Shown in pieces: positions 22,574 through 36,000 of a stretch of DNA of 64,000 bases. The number at the start of each line of letters is the position of its first letter. Position 1 is the stretch's first letter. Where the stretch lies: positions 24,685,231 through 24,749,230 of the forward strand of contig OX421500.1 in assembly GCA_949126835.1 (NCBI GenBank), given 5' to 3'. The stretch comes from Anisus vortex. Lineage: Eukaryota > Mollusca > Gastropoda > Planorbidae. Under the pieces are notes generated by a model, which was not told where the DNA came from, did no database searches, and saw nothing but the letters and a program-made list of their open reading frames with translations. The position numbers were made by a program, and so were the translations under genes.

Positions 22574-22730
22574 ACAGGGGCCCTCACAAGCTTATGTTGC
22601 GCCCCTGGGCAAAAGTTTCAGTGACGCCCCCATGCATACTGCCTAATTAGTTACGTGCGCTAGTTAATTATTATGATTAAAGAAGTTTTAAAATTCATTT
22701 TTTTAAATAAGAATATTCTTTAAAATGAAT
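22574..22730 (+). mobile_element. hAT-type end fragment
   Basis: CAGGGGCCCTCACAAGC followed by GCGCCCC and GACGCCCCC blocks, matching the start of the element at 51845 and the inverted end at 1298. Sequence similarity to 53870-53935 continues to about 22730 (TATTATGATTAA... TAAGAATATTCT). No matching right end was found, so it is truncated. Confidence 0.5.
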
Positions 22731-23094
22731 GGAAAGTTTCAGATTACACAAATCAACTTTTTCCGTCTTTTACTACATGAGCAAAGTCTTTAACTAAAAA
22801 GAAATGATTTGATAGACATTACGTCATACGCTAGTATTTTTTTAAAGTACACCATTCAAACTCTCCAAGCCAAATTGCGGTGCGTAAATTTTAAAAAAGG
22901 TCTCGCCACATAAAAAAAAAAAAGAAGTCCGAGAATTGGGAAAACCCGATTACACCCTCGCGTTCAACTGAGTTCAACATAGTATTTCTCGCGATCAACA
23001 TTGCCTAGCCAGTAAATGAACGGAAATCGCCATTTTTTATGTACGGTTGTATTTATTTGCATAGATAGATATAACATTTTGGATTTGTTTAAAC
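22731..23094. other. intergenic, no gene seen
   Basis: A+T-rich spacer between transposon remnants upstream of PDSS1. No coding frame or terminus recognised. Confidence 0.4.
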
Positions 23095-23710
23095 TCAACA
23101 CATTCATGATTATAAGTGATAAAATACAATTTTATTGTGGAGGACGTTTCCAATTTATACATTTAACTTTTGTGCACATCGATCAAACGGTATAGGACTA
23201 GGAGCATATGATATAGCGAACAAACATATATCATATAGGCATGATATAGGCTATATAATATATATAGGCTACATCAGGGGTCGGGAACCCATGGCTCGCG
23301 AGCCAGATGTGGCTCTTTTGATGGCTGCATCTGGCTCGCAGACAAATGTTCGATTATTAAAAAAATGTTTGTTTAGACTTTTTGATCTACATATTAGTTG
23401 CATATCAATATTTTATTCTACAAATGAGCTAAAGTCTACTGCAGCTCAGCATCAGAAGAATTGAGAGACATAATTATTCTTCTTTTGGTGTTGAAATTAC
23501 ACACAATGCACACATTTACTTGAATTTTTAGTTTTAAACACAGAATTACTTTTCCAAATATGTGGTGTCCATGGCTCTCTCAGACAAAAAGGTTCCCGAG
23601 CCCTGGGCTATAAACAAACATATGTCTCATATGAAACAAACTCACGGCTCACGGTAATATATTATATTGATAGATGATCTATTGATTTTGATAGGTCTAA
23701 CTAATGGGTG
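23095..23710 (+). repeat. dispersed repeat, interrupted by a hAT MITE
   Basis: Blocks at 23097-23240 and 23620-23680 match, in order, the sequence at 29405-29600 (for example a CACATTCA... start, then TTTTGTGC.CATCG.TCAAA.GG). The family is unknown to me. It lies about 350 bp upstream of the PDSS1 start codon. Confidence 0.45.
23275..23605. mobile_element. hAT MITE, 331 bp
   Basis: Ends CAGGGGTCGGGAACCC and GGTTCCCGAGCCCTG are inverted copies. Flanking octamers GGCTACAT and GGCTATAA match at 6 of 8. Related single ends of the CAGGGGTCGGCAACC type occur at 24888, 32971, 33389 and 48658. Confidence 0.6.
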
Positions 23711-23874
23711 ATGTGAGATAGCATTTACGTTTTTTTTTGTTCTCATAAATAGTAATAATAGTCATATAGGTCATATAGGCCTTAATACACATGTAAAAGT
23801 TCATTTTTATGAAGCATAATGTTTTGTTAGATCCTAAACAGGTTTTGTACTTCATTACTGCAGGTCACACTGAC

Positions 23875-24068
23875 CGGTCACAGCTCAAGCTGTGACACTT
23901 GTTTATTTTTTCAGAGTTTATAGCAAACGCCAAAAGCAAACTTATTAAACATATTATCTGAATAAAACAACTGTGCGCACTATCATAGCGTTTCAACAAA
24001 TATATATAGCTCAGTGAAGGTTGGTATTCATTAAATCTTGAACTAAGCACTAAGCTGCGAAACGAAAA
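23875..24068 (+). promoter_or_regulatory. likely PDSS1 promoter / 5' UTR region
   Basis: No strong TATA box at a clear position. A near-perfect 20-bp palindrome, GTCACAGCT-CA-AGCTGTGAC, lies about 180 bp before the ATG (23879-23898). The ATG itself sits in AAAAATGGCC, which resembles a YY1-type site often found at the start of TATA-less genes. Function is inferred from position only. Confidence 0.3.
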
Positions 24069-27000
24069 ATGGCCTCGCCGAACATGTCTTTGGCTTTGAA
24101 GGTGTTTAAAGAGTCAACTTATTTAAGAAGTTGGACCCAAGAAGTTTATTTCAAATTTAGAATACATTCAATTGAAGTTACTAAGAGCTGTAGAAGCGTG
24201 TCGAATAAAAATAGCATAAAAAAGGTAATTATTTCTTTTAGTTTTAGTCATTTATCACCAGCATAGTTTCTTGACAAATTTTTGTCTACTCTACGATCCG
24301 ACACACAACTAAAATAACAATAACTTTATACTTTATTTTTACTTTATAGGCCTAACATATTCACGTGACATAGGTCTACATAGTTACAGTAATAATTATC
24401 AGTTACTTAAGACCTTGTCCTTGATTTGTATTTCAATCGAAAACAAAATCTAATCCTATGAATCCAGTCTATAGAAGAAATTATAGAACTTATTTTTGAG
24501 CGATTAATTAGTATTAGTTCACCTTGAGTCCTTGACCTTTTTGCCTTATTTATAATTTAATAAGTTATTTAGGCTTTACTCCAGTTTTACTTTTAAGTAA
24601 TTTAAGTTTAAGTACTGTCATCTGAATTTTGAACTAAAAAAAAAGGACTCCTTAAAAAAGGTAGTAAAGTGTAAAAGTAAAGGTCATGTCATACTCATAC
24701 TGTTAATGTTATTTTTAGTGTTATAGTACTTATATTTATATAGGTTATAACTATAAGTTATAGTTATAGGTATATATATAGGCATAGGTCATGATAGGTA
24801 GGCTATAAAAAAGTATAATAGTGCAATTTTAAAAACAGCATCTTATTCTTAGTCTTAAACTTTTTAAAGCTGGTAGTCTGAGCCAGAGGTCGGCAACATT
24901 TTGATAATTAATAGGAATAGGATTTTTAATTGATACTAAAAGTCATCCTGCTCTTTTCTTGTAATTCTTGGAGGAGAGACTTGGGTAATTCTTTACCTGC
25001 GTTAGCCCACAAGTTTTTGGTTCTCTGTGAAAGCTTTTTAAAGATCCGAACCAAATTCAAGTCATTATATGTCTTGCAAATGATATTTAGAAATAGAAAA
25101 TAAATATTTTTAAACACTATTTTTTACTATTAATATAGCATAAACAGCGCCATTTTGGCCATTGACGTCCTGGGGGAGTAGCTGAGTAGCTAAAAGGCTT
25201 AAAAGGTCACAGGTTACCATCACTAACCTATATAAACTAACCGATACTAAGTAGTGCTGTCTTTAAACATTTCATTAATTTTTTAGCGCATGGTTAGTTT
25301 ATATAGCTTAGGGATGGTAACCCTTGACCTGTGACCTTTTAGCACAAAATGACGGATCAAGTCAGCTTCTCCCCTGTGAAGTCACACGCCAAAATGGCCA
25401 TGTTTATGCTATATATTAATAGTTCTAAGTCATAATTAGCAGACTTGTTTAGAATATGTAACCATATTTAAACACATTTTAAGAATGACTATATTATAGT
25501 TTATTTCAAAGTGCTCACTTGTAAAAGAATGACTATATTATAGTTTATCTGAAATTCTTTGAAAAGAATTACTATTGTTATAGTTTATCTCAAAAGTACT
25601 CATTTTGAAAAAATGACTGTATTAAAGCTTTTATATCAAAGTGTTCACTTTGAAAAGAATAACTGTATTAAAGCTTATATCAAAGTGTTCACTTTGAAAA
25701 GAATGACTATATTATAGTTTATCTCAAAGTGTTCACTTTGAAAAGAACGACTTAACTTCTCCATTGTTTTCAAATTGTTTTTTTCTTCTGTAGGTTAAAC
25801 ACAAAAGCTTATCAAATGTGTGCTGTCCAGTACAAAGGCATCCCTCTAGCTTCCAATCATGGCACACAAACTCTATATCATTGTTAGTTTTGCCATCCAC
25901 ACACAGTCATGGTAATGTTCAAGCATTCAGGATGTTTTCTACATTAGGAAAAGATGAACCCAACTTGTACATGGGCTTTGATCCATACAAAGTGGTGGAA
26001 TTGGAAATGAACAGCTTAGCCTATGATATTAAAAAAGTATTTCACTGTTTATTATCTTTTTATTTATTAGATTATTGATTTAAATTGTAGGGTAGACTGC
26101 TCTAACTTCGACCAGTTTCTAACTTCGACCGATTTCTCTATAGGGCGCAGAAAAAAAATTCTAAAAAAATAACGATTATGATTGCTTAATAAATTTTTAT
26201 TTTTATCGTCTCGCGATTGAAAGGCAGGAAAAGTAGTCTAAAAATATAATGACTCTTTTTAGCCGTTTTAGCGGATGACACTGTCTAACAGAGGCTTACA
26301 CTGCGACCTTTGTCTTTTTTGGAACTATGCGGAGTATGCGTTGATTTTCTAGTTTTCCTGATTATACAGTGTATCGCTTCACAATGCTTAAAACATGAGT
26401 TTTTTATGTTATTTATTTGTTTAAAAAATATATATAGCAAAGAAATAGGTTAAACTACATATTGTTTTTTTAGTTATCCTTTGAAAAATATTTTTTTTAT
26501 AAAAAAAAAAGAAAAACAAAACGGTCGAAGTTAAAACCATAAAATGTATACCTCGCTCTAACTTCGACCAGCGCAAAAACTCTATTTTCGACCTATCTAT
26601 ATAGACCTATATATCACAATTATGGCCTCTGTAGTACTGTGCATGTAATTAATACAAACTGGCTAGTGAAATCTCCTTTAAAATTATAAGTATTTAGTTT
26701 AGATAAATAGTTGTAGATTTTAAAACGTTATTGTTTAAAATAACATTTCTCTGAGGCTATTTTAATGAGCGGTCGAAGTTAGCAATCAGCTGGTCGAAGT
26801 TAGAGCAACCCCGGTCGAAGTTAGATACATATAATAAAGCTTGGGGGGTAGGGAAACTAGGGGACTTTTTTTTGTATTCCTTAAAACTATTGGCTTAAAA
26901 GTTTAGTACCCGTCCAATCAGCAGAAAGAACACGAAACAACGGTGAAAAAATAAAATCGCTATCATGATTGGTTGCCGATTTATAGCGAAAAGAAAAACG

Positions 27001-30000
27001 AGATTGTTGCCGTTCGTAATTTAATCGGTCGAAGTTAGAGCAGTCTACTCTATATGTATAAATATGAAATGTTTAATATAATACTAGTTTTAATGTCGTC
27101 AAAATGACGGAGAAACAAAGGACTACAACTTGTTTTTATTTCATTTTTTGTTTTATTATCTTTATTCTATCTTATTGTATGTTTTATATCCTTACTATAA
27201 GTTTGTTCGTAAAAGTGTAATTACAGGTAAATTAAATTTTACTGTAACTAAAAACGGTCATGAATATAGAAATATTGGTAATTTTGATTTGGTCACCTTG
27301 AAGTGCTCCTGGTAATAGAGTAAAAATTTCTTATCAAACAATAGGACTACAATTTACTCAAAATCATCCCTCGGTCACCTAGATTTATCAGTTTTATTTT
27401 TTACGCCTAAAGTATATTGCCCCGAAATAGGATTCTTTCATAAAGCTAATATTTTTGCATTTAAGGCATAGAAAATCTGTTCCCACCACTCTGATTGTGT
27501 TTTAAAAAACATTATTTGAGCTCTCAGATATCAGGGGTGTAAATCTTTCAGATTTTCTCTGAAATCAGATTTTGTGTGTTGATGTGATTTTTTGTGTGTG
27601 TTTTACATCTCGAGTACTTTTACATCTTTTTTTTTTTTTTTTTAAAGTCTGAAAAAAAAATTATATAGTTTTAAGTCCAGATTAGCAAAAAGTCGAAGCA
27701 TATAAAGTACTGACAATCACACTGTATTGTTTACACAATTAAAATGTCTTATTTACACTCTGAAACATAGTTTGCTATTCCCCCAACACATTGTCAGAGG
27801 CAAAAAATCTGAAAATCTGATTGTGTATGGAGCTTGCCATTCAGATTATTTCAGAGGCTTCAGAGTTTTTCAGAGGGAAAGTAAGGTAAATAGCAATTTG
27901 AAAAAGTGTGAAAATAGATTAAAAGTGTGAAAATAGATTAAGGAAAATAACTCTAATAATCTAATCAAACAAAGTTACTTGAGAAAATGGCTGCCAGTAG
28001 TGCCAGTTCCAGAAATGGAATTGTATTTGTTGAGCGTAATTCTGATATTGATAGCATTGATTTAACATCTAGAAACAAATTCAAATGGGAGTGGTTGATA
28101 TTAAAGGATGAAAATGAAGTATTCTTTTTCTTTCGTTTTTTTTTGGGGTAGCAGGATCAACTAACTAACTATACTATAGTAGGATCAACTAACTAACTAT
28201 ACTTTAGTAGGATCAACTAACTAACTATACTATAGTAGGATCAACTAACTAACTATACTATAGTAGGATCAACTAACTAACTATACTATAGTAGGATCAA
28301 CTAACTAACTATACTATAGTAGGATCAACTAACTAACTATACTAATACTATAGTAGGATCAACTAACTAACTATACTATAGAAGGATCAACTAACTAACT
28401 ATACTATAGTAGGATCAACTAACTAACTATACTATAGTAGGATCAACTAACTAACTATACTATAGCAGGATCAACTAACTAACTATACTATAGTAGGATC
28501 AACTAACTAACTATACTATAGCAGGATCAACTAACTAACTATACTATAGTAGGATCAACTAACTAACTATACTATAGCAGGATCAACTAACTAACTATAC
28601 TATAGTAGGATCAACTAACTAACTATACTATAGTAGGATCAACTAACTAACTATACTATAGTAGGATCAACTAACTAACTATACTATAGTAGGATCAACT
28701 AACTAACTATACTATAGTAGGATCAACTAACTAACTATACTATAGGGTATAGTAAGATAGTAGGATCAACATAGTTGATCTATCATAATCTATGTTGATC
28801 GTATCCTCTATCAACAGGAGATGTAGGGCCCTCCTTCCCTCTGCCAACCTGCAGGACACCTCTAGGGCAGAGGTGGAGTACCTGCTTAGCCCCCCTGATC
28901 AGGGTTACATTAGATTAATTTTTTTTTAGTGCATGTGATGGTGTGTTTTATGTTAGCATTATTATGATTATTATAATGTTTTTTCTATAAAATCAAGAAA
29001 AAGAAAGACTAGCTTGTGGCTTTAGAACATATTTTCATGTAAAATGAAGTTCTGTATAATATTGTTTACCAATCACTCCCATACATTTGTTGCATACAAT
29101 ACATCACATTGTATGAGTATAATATGTTTACCAATGCTGTCAATCTAATTGTAGTTGGTGATAGTGTTTTATTGATGGAGCATAAAAACAATAGACATAA
29201 AATGATGTGCATTCCAAATGCAGTAACTTTGAACTTGTACATTTATTATAAAACAAGATTTAAAATGTAAATGCTTAATTGAAAAAAATTACATTACTAC
29301 TCTAATCATGAAAATGTGGAGGACAATATATATATATACACATTATGTAATTCAGTAAACGGTTTTATGTAATTGCATAGTAGGATATATTTTTTTAATC
29401 TATAAAATAAAATCAACACATTCAATATTGTTCGTGAAAAATAAACAATTTATTTGTATAATGAATTAATTTATGCATTTAATTTTTGTGCCGATCGGTC
29501 AAAAGGCCTAGGAGTCTATAGAGAACAAACATAAATATAAACAAACTCAAGGTAATTATATATATTGATAATGCATTTATTTAATGTAATTTTATGGGAA
29601 ATTATGGATAAGTGGTTTTGTAATTGTTTCCATTCAGGGCTAAGTTTTCTTGTGTTATAATTGTCTGATGCATAAATAATGATTCAGACGATCTAACATT
29701 TATCACAGAAAACAAATTATACTTATCTTACATGTTACAGATGATCCTTCTATGTAGAAGATTATTGCGTCCAATGCTTATCCATTGTTTGATTCTATTC
29801 TTACATTTTCATTAGTGTTTTAAATGATGTTAAGTTACTGATTTTCCTGGTTTGTTCATACAATCCATTCCATGCCCAGGTGGCATTTGGGTAGAAAGAA
29901 AGCTTACATGCATTTGTATAAGGGACATTGGTATAAAAAAAGTGTTTTTGTCCTGAATCTTAATGTTTTGTTATATTTTAAATTAATTAATTAATATGTG

Positions 30001-33000
30001 GATTCAAATGAAATTTATTATTACTCCTAAGTACTTTGCACTTTTAGTTGGCTCGGGTTCATAAAAGCGACTGTCAGTTGAGCAACTTCACAATAGCGTT
30101 AGTTTCAAAACAGTGACTGTCAAAACAGCCACCACATGATAGCGATTGTAATAAAAGAGCGATTGTCATAACATAACAACGACTACTCATTAAATAAATT
30201 TCAAGCCAAAAGGAAGAGGGCTAATTAAAAATTATAGTCCTGCCCACTAATTGCACACTGACGGCGGATCACTGTGTAGGAACAAATTAAGGAGAGAAGT
30301 TATTTTTAGTGGTTACTATTAAGTCTGGCATCACACTAGCATCACATTGTAATTGTATTATATAATAATAATAATAATATTTGTATAGCGCTGCCAACAA
30401 ACATAATGTAAGCTCAGAGCGCATATGAGAAAATATATTGCGGATTTTCCAGAAATTTCAAAGTAAAAATAGTCGCAATTTATAAGGTCTCACAATAATC
30501 TATTTCATTAATTTCACAAAATATTTAGTTAATTCCATTAAAACGTGAATAAAATTATTATTTCCTAGTTTTGTTTGTTAACAGTACAAAAAGAAAGGGT
30601 CTTAAAAGTCGAAATGCCAAGCTGATTACGTCACCCTTGTGTAATCGCTCAAGTGACAGTCGCTGTTTTGACAGTATGTTTTGCCCGGTCGCTCTTGTGA
30701 AGTCGCTCAAATGACAGTCGCTGTTTTGCCCAGTCGCTCAGATGACAGTCGCTGTTTTGCCCAGTCGCTCAAATGAAAGTCGCTTTTTTGTCCAGTCGCT
30801 CTTGTGTAGTCGCTCAAGTGATAGTCGCTGTTTTGCCCAGTCGCTCTCGTGTAGTCGCTCAAGTGACAGTCGCTGTTTTGCCCAGTCGCTCTCGTGTAGT
30901 CGCTCAAGTGATAGTCGCTGTTTTGCCCAGTCGCTCTCGTGTAGTCGCTCAAGTGACAGTCGCTGTTTTGCCCAGTCGCTCTCGTGTAGTTGCTCAAGTG
31001 ACAGTCGCTGTTTTGACAGTATGTTTTGCCCAGTCGCTCTTGTGAAGTCGCTCAAATGACAGTCGCTGTTTTGCCCAGTCGCTCAGATGACAGTCGCTGT
31101 TTTGCCCAGTTGCTCAAATGAAAGTCGCTTTTTTGTCCAGTCGCTCTTGTGTAGTTGCTCAAGTGACAGTCGCTGTATTGATAGTTGCTATCCTGCCCGG
31201 ATGCCTTTTAGTTAGGGTAAAGTCTTTCCCATTAATGAAGTACATGTAGTTTGTAAGTTTTAAGATTCCCATTTTTGTAATTTATCTAGGTCTTTTTGTA
31301 AGAGTTCATTATCTTTTTCTGTATTTTGTTTTCTGTAAATTATGCAATCTTACTTTGTTCCTACATTGATGCAATGAAATAAGTCATTCATGTAAATTAG
31401 AAATAGTAGGGGGGCTAGAAAATTTCCATGTGGAAAACCTGAGTTTACAGTTATTGGTGTTGATTTAAAGTCACTAATTATGAACAGTTTGTTCTCTACC
31501 TATCAGAAAGTCTTGACCCCACTAATTATATGAACAATTTGTTCTCTACCTATCAGAAAGTCTTGACCCCACTTATTATGAACAGTTTGTTCTTTACCTA
31601 TCAGAAAGTTTTGACCCCACTAATTATATGAACAGTTTGTTCTCTACCTATCAGAAAGTCTTGAACCCACTAATTATATGAACAGTTTGTTCTCTACCTA
31701 TCAGAAAGTCTTGAACCCACTAATTATATGAACAGTTTGTTCTCTACCTATCAGAAAGTCTTGAACCCACTAATTATATGAACAGTTTGTTCTCTACCTA
31801 TCAGAAAGTCTTGAACCCACTAATTATATAAACAGTTTGTTCTCTACCTATCAGAAAGTCTTGAACCCACTAATGTAAGGGACTAGAGATGACACAAAAA
31901 TTAAATTAAGTTTTTCTTAGTAAACTAGTCTGTGTTCTTGAATGCTTTGGAAAAATCTAGTAATATAGCATGGTTATTGTTATCTAATTCTTTGGACAAG
32001 TCATCAATTAAACCTATTAATTGTGTTTCACAAGATCTGTTTTTTTAATTTTGCATGTGAATGAATGTGTGATAAAGGTATTTTTATTTTAGTAAGAAGA
32101 AGTAAAGCTGTTAACTGTTAACTTATATTTACATTTGATTGTTTAACAGCAACTAAATACAGACGAGACCTTGCTGAACACAATGTCCCATTATTATTTT
32201 AATGGCAAAGGGAAATCATTCCGACCACTAGTAGCTTTACTAATGTCTAAAGCCTGTAACAGTTCCACCAATATAAGTGACAGGTATACTTAGATTGAAC
32301 TTAATTGTTTAAAAAAAGTTTAAATATTAATTTAGATTTAAACATTTCAATTGTTTGTTTAAAAGCCAGTGTATTTACATTTTTAGATATTTTCTCCTCA
32401 ATACATATGTTAGCATGTGTTTCTTATATTCTCAGTATATTATTGAAACAGAAGACAGTAGCAATTGTTTCAGAAATGATCCACACAGCTAGTCTGGTTC
32501 ATGATGATGTAATTGATGGTTCAGACACACGTAGAGGACAGTCTACTTTAAATATAGTTTATGGACAGAAAAATGTAAGTTCCAAGACCTAGAGGCTTAA
32601 CAAGGGTAAATGAATGCAGGGGCGCCCATATTGGGGTTAAAATTGGTGACTATTAAGAATGTTAAGTTTTGATTTATTAGTATGCTAAGGTTAAGAAAGG
32701 TTTGAGTTTGGGGCCTGTTCAAATTTTTGCCCTGAAATTAGAGAATTATATGGCCAGTAGGAAGCATGATTTTCTGCGTATATACTCGGAGCATGCGTAC
32801 CCTGGACTGTGGAACTCATCCTATGGACACTTCATGCCCACCAAACACTGGCTTATCTATCTAGTGGATATGGGCATTGAAAAACTTTGCAATTTATTTA
32901 TTTAGAAATTTTATTTCAAAAATTGAGCTGACCCCGATTTTTTCCTTCTCCAACACGTGTTCCTAATAGACCAGGGGTCGGCAACCTTTTGAGACGGATG

Positions 33001-36000
33001 AGCCAAAAGTTACAATTTACAAAATTTCCCAGTTTTTAAAGAGCCACTAACATTTTTGTTTCAATATTATGGTGTTTTATTAAGATTAGGTATATAAATT
33101 TGATTTTTGATTATATCAAAAGACCCTGGAGTTTACAAATATGTATTGAACTGTCTGAATAGTGACAAACTTTGTGAAATATGTCTTTATTGATTAGAAT
33201 AAGAAGCGTGCTGCACACAGCACCTTGTCTGACACCAAACTGTGGGGGAGGGAGGGAGAGAAAGAGGAGGAGAGGCTAGGTACCATCCTAACCTGACACA
33301 AAGCGAGACGAGAGAGGCTTGGCCCGCCGCTTGGCGTAGTTAACACATGGGACGTGGGATGTTGCAAGATAAATGGAATTAGCCTATTACAGGAATCGGC
33401 AACCTGCGGCTCGCGAGCCGCATGCTGCTCTTTCGTTGTCAATATGCGATCTACTTCCATGCGCAAGTATACTCTCTACTCCATCTATTCTCACTGTTCT
33501 ATGTTGAGTGTTTTTATTAAGCTTGCAGTACAAATTCTTTTTTTGCATTATAGTAATTTTTTTTTTATGCGTTTTGAAAATAAATAATATAATTATTAAT
33601 ATTTGATCTCCTGGGGCACCTAAGCTGATTAAACTGGGGACATTATTTGAGAGGGCCGACTAATAAATCACAGTCTAATTGGATGAGCACATCATGACAC
33701 AATCCTCAACCTCTAGTTTTGCTACTGCCAAGACCATTATTATTTTATAGCCATCATGATTTAAGAAATGTTTTAAATGCATAATTCTCTTGTGATATTG
33801 ATTGATGTATAAAGTTTTATCTCATTCCAGGCAATTCTTGTTGGTGATTACATTTTGTCTCAAGCATCTATAGCATTAGCCAGCACTGGAAGCACACAAG
33901 TTATTACCATACTTTCTACTGTTTTAGAAGATTTAGTCAGTGGTAATGTTTGTTTTTTTCTTTACCATTTATTTTTTATATTTATAAACCCTTGCACCCT
34001 GATCCTGGTCCTAAAATCCTCCTTCCCCTGGGCTCCCATGGAAAATCAACACAAAAAACATACGGTATGTGTCAAACAAAAGACATTTATATAAAATTGC
34101 CATAAAATTATGGTATCACCTTCTTTAACTTGTTATAAATTTATCTCTAAAAATATGTGTCATAAATATGCCAGTATTTTTAATACTAATTTTTTTATTT
34201 CAAGGATTAGTAGATTAGACTATATTTGCACTAATATGCAGGCTCTGTCTTTCGCACATTATTTTTTGAAGGCCTAACAAGGTCTAGAGGAGCAATGATT
34301 ATTATTCCAAACACATGTTTCATCACTTGGATTCAATTTACTACGTGGATTCCCCATTATCTTTTTTTTAATATTCATTTATCATATTCTGATTCATCTA
34401 GAACATGATTTACCCCTTACTTTACCATAAATATTTTACTAAATTTGTTATTGCACTTATAGTGCTACTCCTTTATAGTGTAAGATATCTTTAGAAAGTA
34501 CAAAAAATAAACTTTGCTATTGGCACAAAAATTACAATCACATTAAACAAGTAAAAATATTGTTTTTTTCCGACTTCAGCATTTATTTTTAATATTTATT
34601 TTGGGAATGTAGAATATTGTTCTGCTGAGGTATGAGTTTTTTTTATATGCTGTTATATGTGTATAGGGTGTTTAAATACATTTCATATTATATTTAGAAT
34701 TGCATCAATAATTCATTTAGAGCTATTTATATATATATAATTTTGGAATAGAGATTATTTGTGTAAAAATTGTATTAATAATTCAATAAGAAATGTTATT
34801 TAATATGACCTAGAGATTATTTGCATACCCCAATAGGTGTTCTCATAATCTCTACAATTTTCTAGAAAGCATTTTCCTTTTTTCATTCTGAAAAATTTAT
34901 CGAAAATGCATTTGTTCTGTACCAAAACATATCGGTTGTTGTTATAATTTTGCTGTTTGCTAAAGAAGCTACTTATTATTACTATAATCAACCAATGTTT
35001 TTTAATGTAATTATTGTAAATAAGACCAAGCATTAAATTCTTTAAACGTTCATCAAATGACTTGAGTGTATTTTTTCAAAACCTGGGCCATAACAATGTG
35101 CACTAAAAAATGGGTTTTCAGATGAGAGATTGAAATATACATTCAATATTAAAAAAGCATGGATTAATGAGTTGTTGTTTTTTATCTAGGAGAGTTCATG
35201 CAACTTGGTTCTAAAGAAGATGAAAATGAAAGATTCTCACATTATTTAAAAAAGACTTACAAAAAAACTGCTAGCCTGATAGCCAACACGTGTAAAGCTG
35301 TGAGTAAATGTATTTATAAATGTTTAATTTAAATGAAGAACAAATTGCTATATTATATTATTACTGATGGTTTGTGTTGTCTCCGTGTCATAGCATGTAG
35401 TTTTTTTTTCATTTTGATTAGCATGATTTTTTTCTAATATTTAACTTATTAAATATGCAGGTTGCAATACTTGCCAACTGTGATGACTTTATGTCAGAGA
35501 AGGCTTATCAGTATGGCAGAAATTTAGGCATTGCATTTCAGGTGTGTAATTAACATGGACATCTTAATTAACTTTTTCAGGTAAGATTGTTTTATGTGCC
35601 AGTGCAGCTTTAATAGTCACAGAAAAATTTTGCTCAGTTAAAAAAAGATCTTTAGTGTTACTGATGTTAGTGACTAGTGAATATTGAATCAGTAGTTCAT
35701 TGTTCACATGTCTAATTCTAGTGAATATTGAATCTGTAGTTTATTGTTCACATGTCTAATCCTAGTGACTAGTGAATATTGAATCTGTAGTTCATTGTTC
35801 ACATTTCTAATCCTAGTAACTAGTGAATATTGAATCTGTAGTTCATTGTTCACATGTCTAATCCTAGTGACTAGTGAATATTGAATCTGTAGTTCATTGT
35901 TCACATGTCTAATTCTAGTGAATATTGAATCTGTAGTTCATTGTTCACATGTCTAATCCTAGTGACTAGTGAATATTGAATCTGTAGTTCATTGTTCACA

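Larger units (their letters stand above)
30050..31204. mobile_element. second Mutator-like element with repeat-built termini
   Basis: A perfect 9-bp duplication, CTTTTAGTT (30041-30049 and 31205-31213), lies within RT codons that are contiguous once the insert is removed. Termini share GCGACTGTCA and TTGAGCAACT in inverted orientation (30067-30095; 31150-31190). The right arm has expanded into a long tandem array. No transposase. A LINE tail (30361-30425, minus) is inserted inside. Confidence 0.65.
29740..32090 (-). mobile_element. CR1-like LINE remnant, interrupted and with an internal tandem array
   Basis: Minus strand, conceptual translation with frameshifts: a [17 protein letters not shown] block near 32030 and ILLDFSKAF near 31945 (RT), [10 protein letters not shown] (31480-31880, repeated), [20 protein letters not shown] near 31400-31440, [13 protein letters not shown] near 31290, [15 protein letters not shown] spanning the Mutator-like insertion, an [14 protein letters not shown] block near 29890, and the tail motif TTGGACGCAATAATCTTCT near 29760. 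This is the same family as 1996-3700. Inactive. PDSS1 intron 2. Confidence 0.7.

Noticed and set aside
28147..28748. CRISPR-like regular repeats
   Set aside because: Units are head to tail without unique spacers, and the setting is a eukaryotic intron.
32450..32452. Alternative acceptor TTGAAACAG for PDSS1 exon 4
   Set aside because: It breaks phase with exon 3 and drops the conserved LLKQ lead-in. The CTCAG ending at 32435 keeps frame and similarity.
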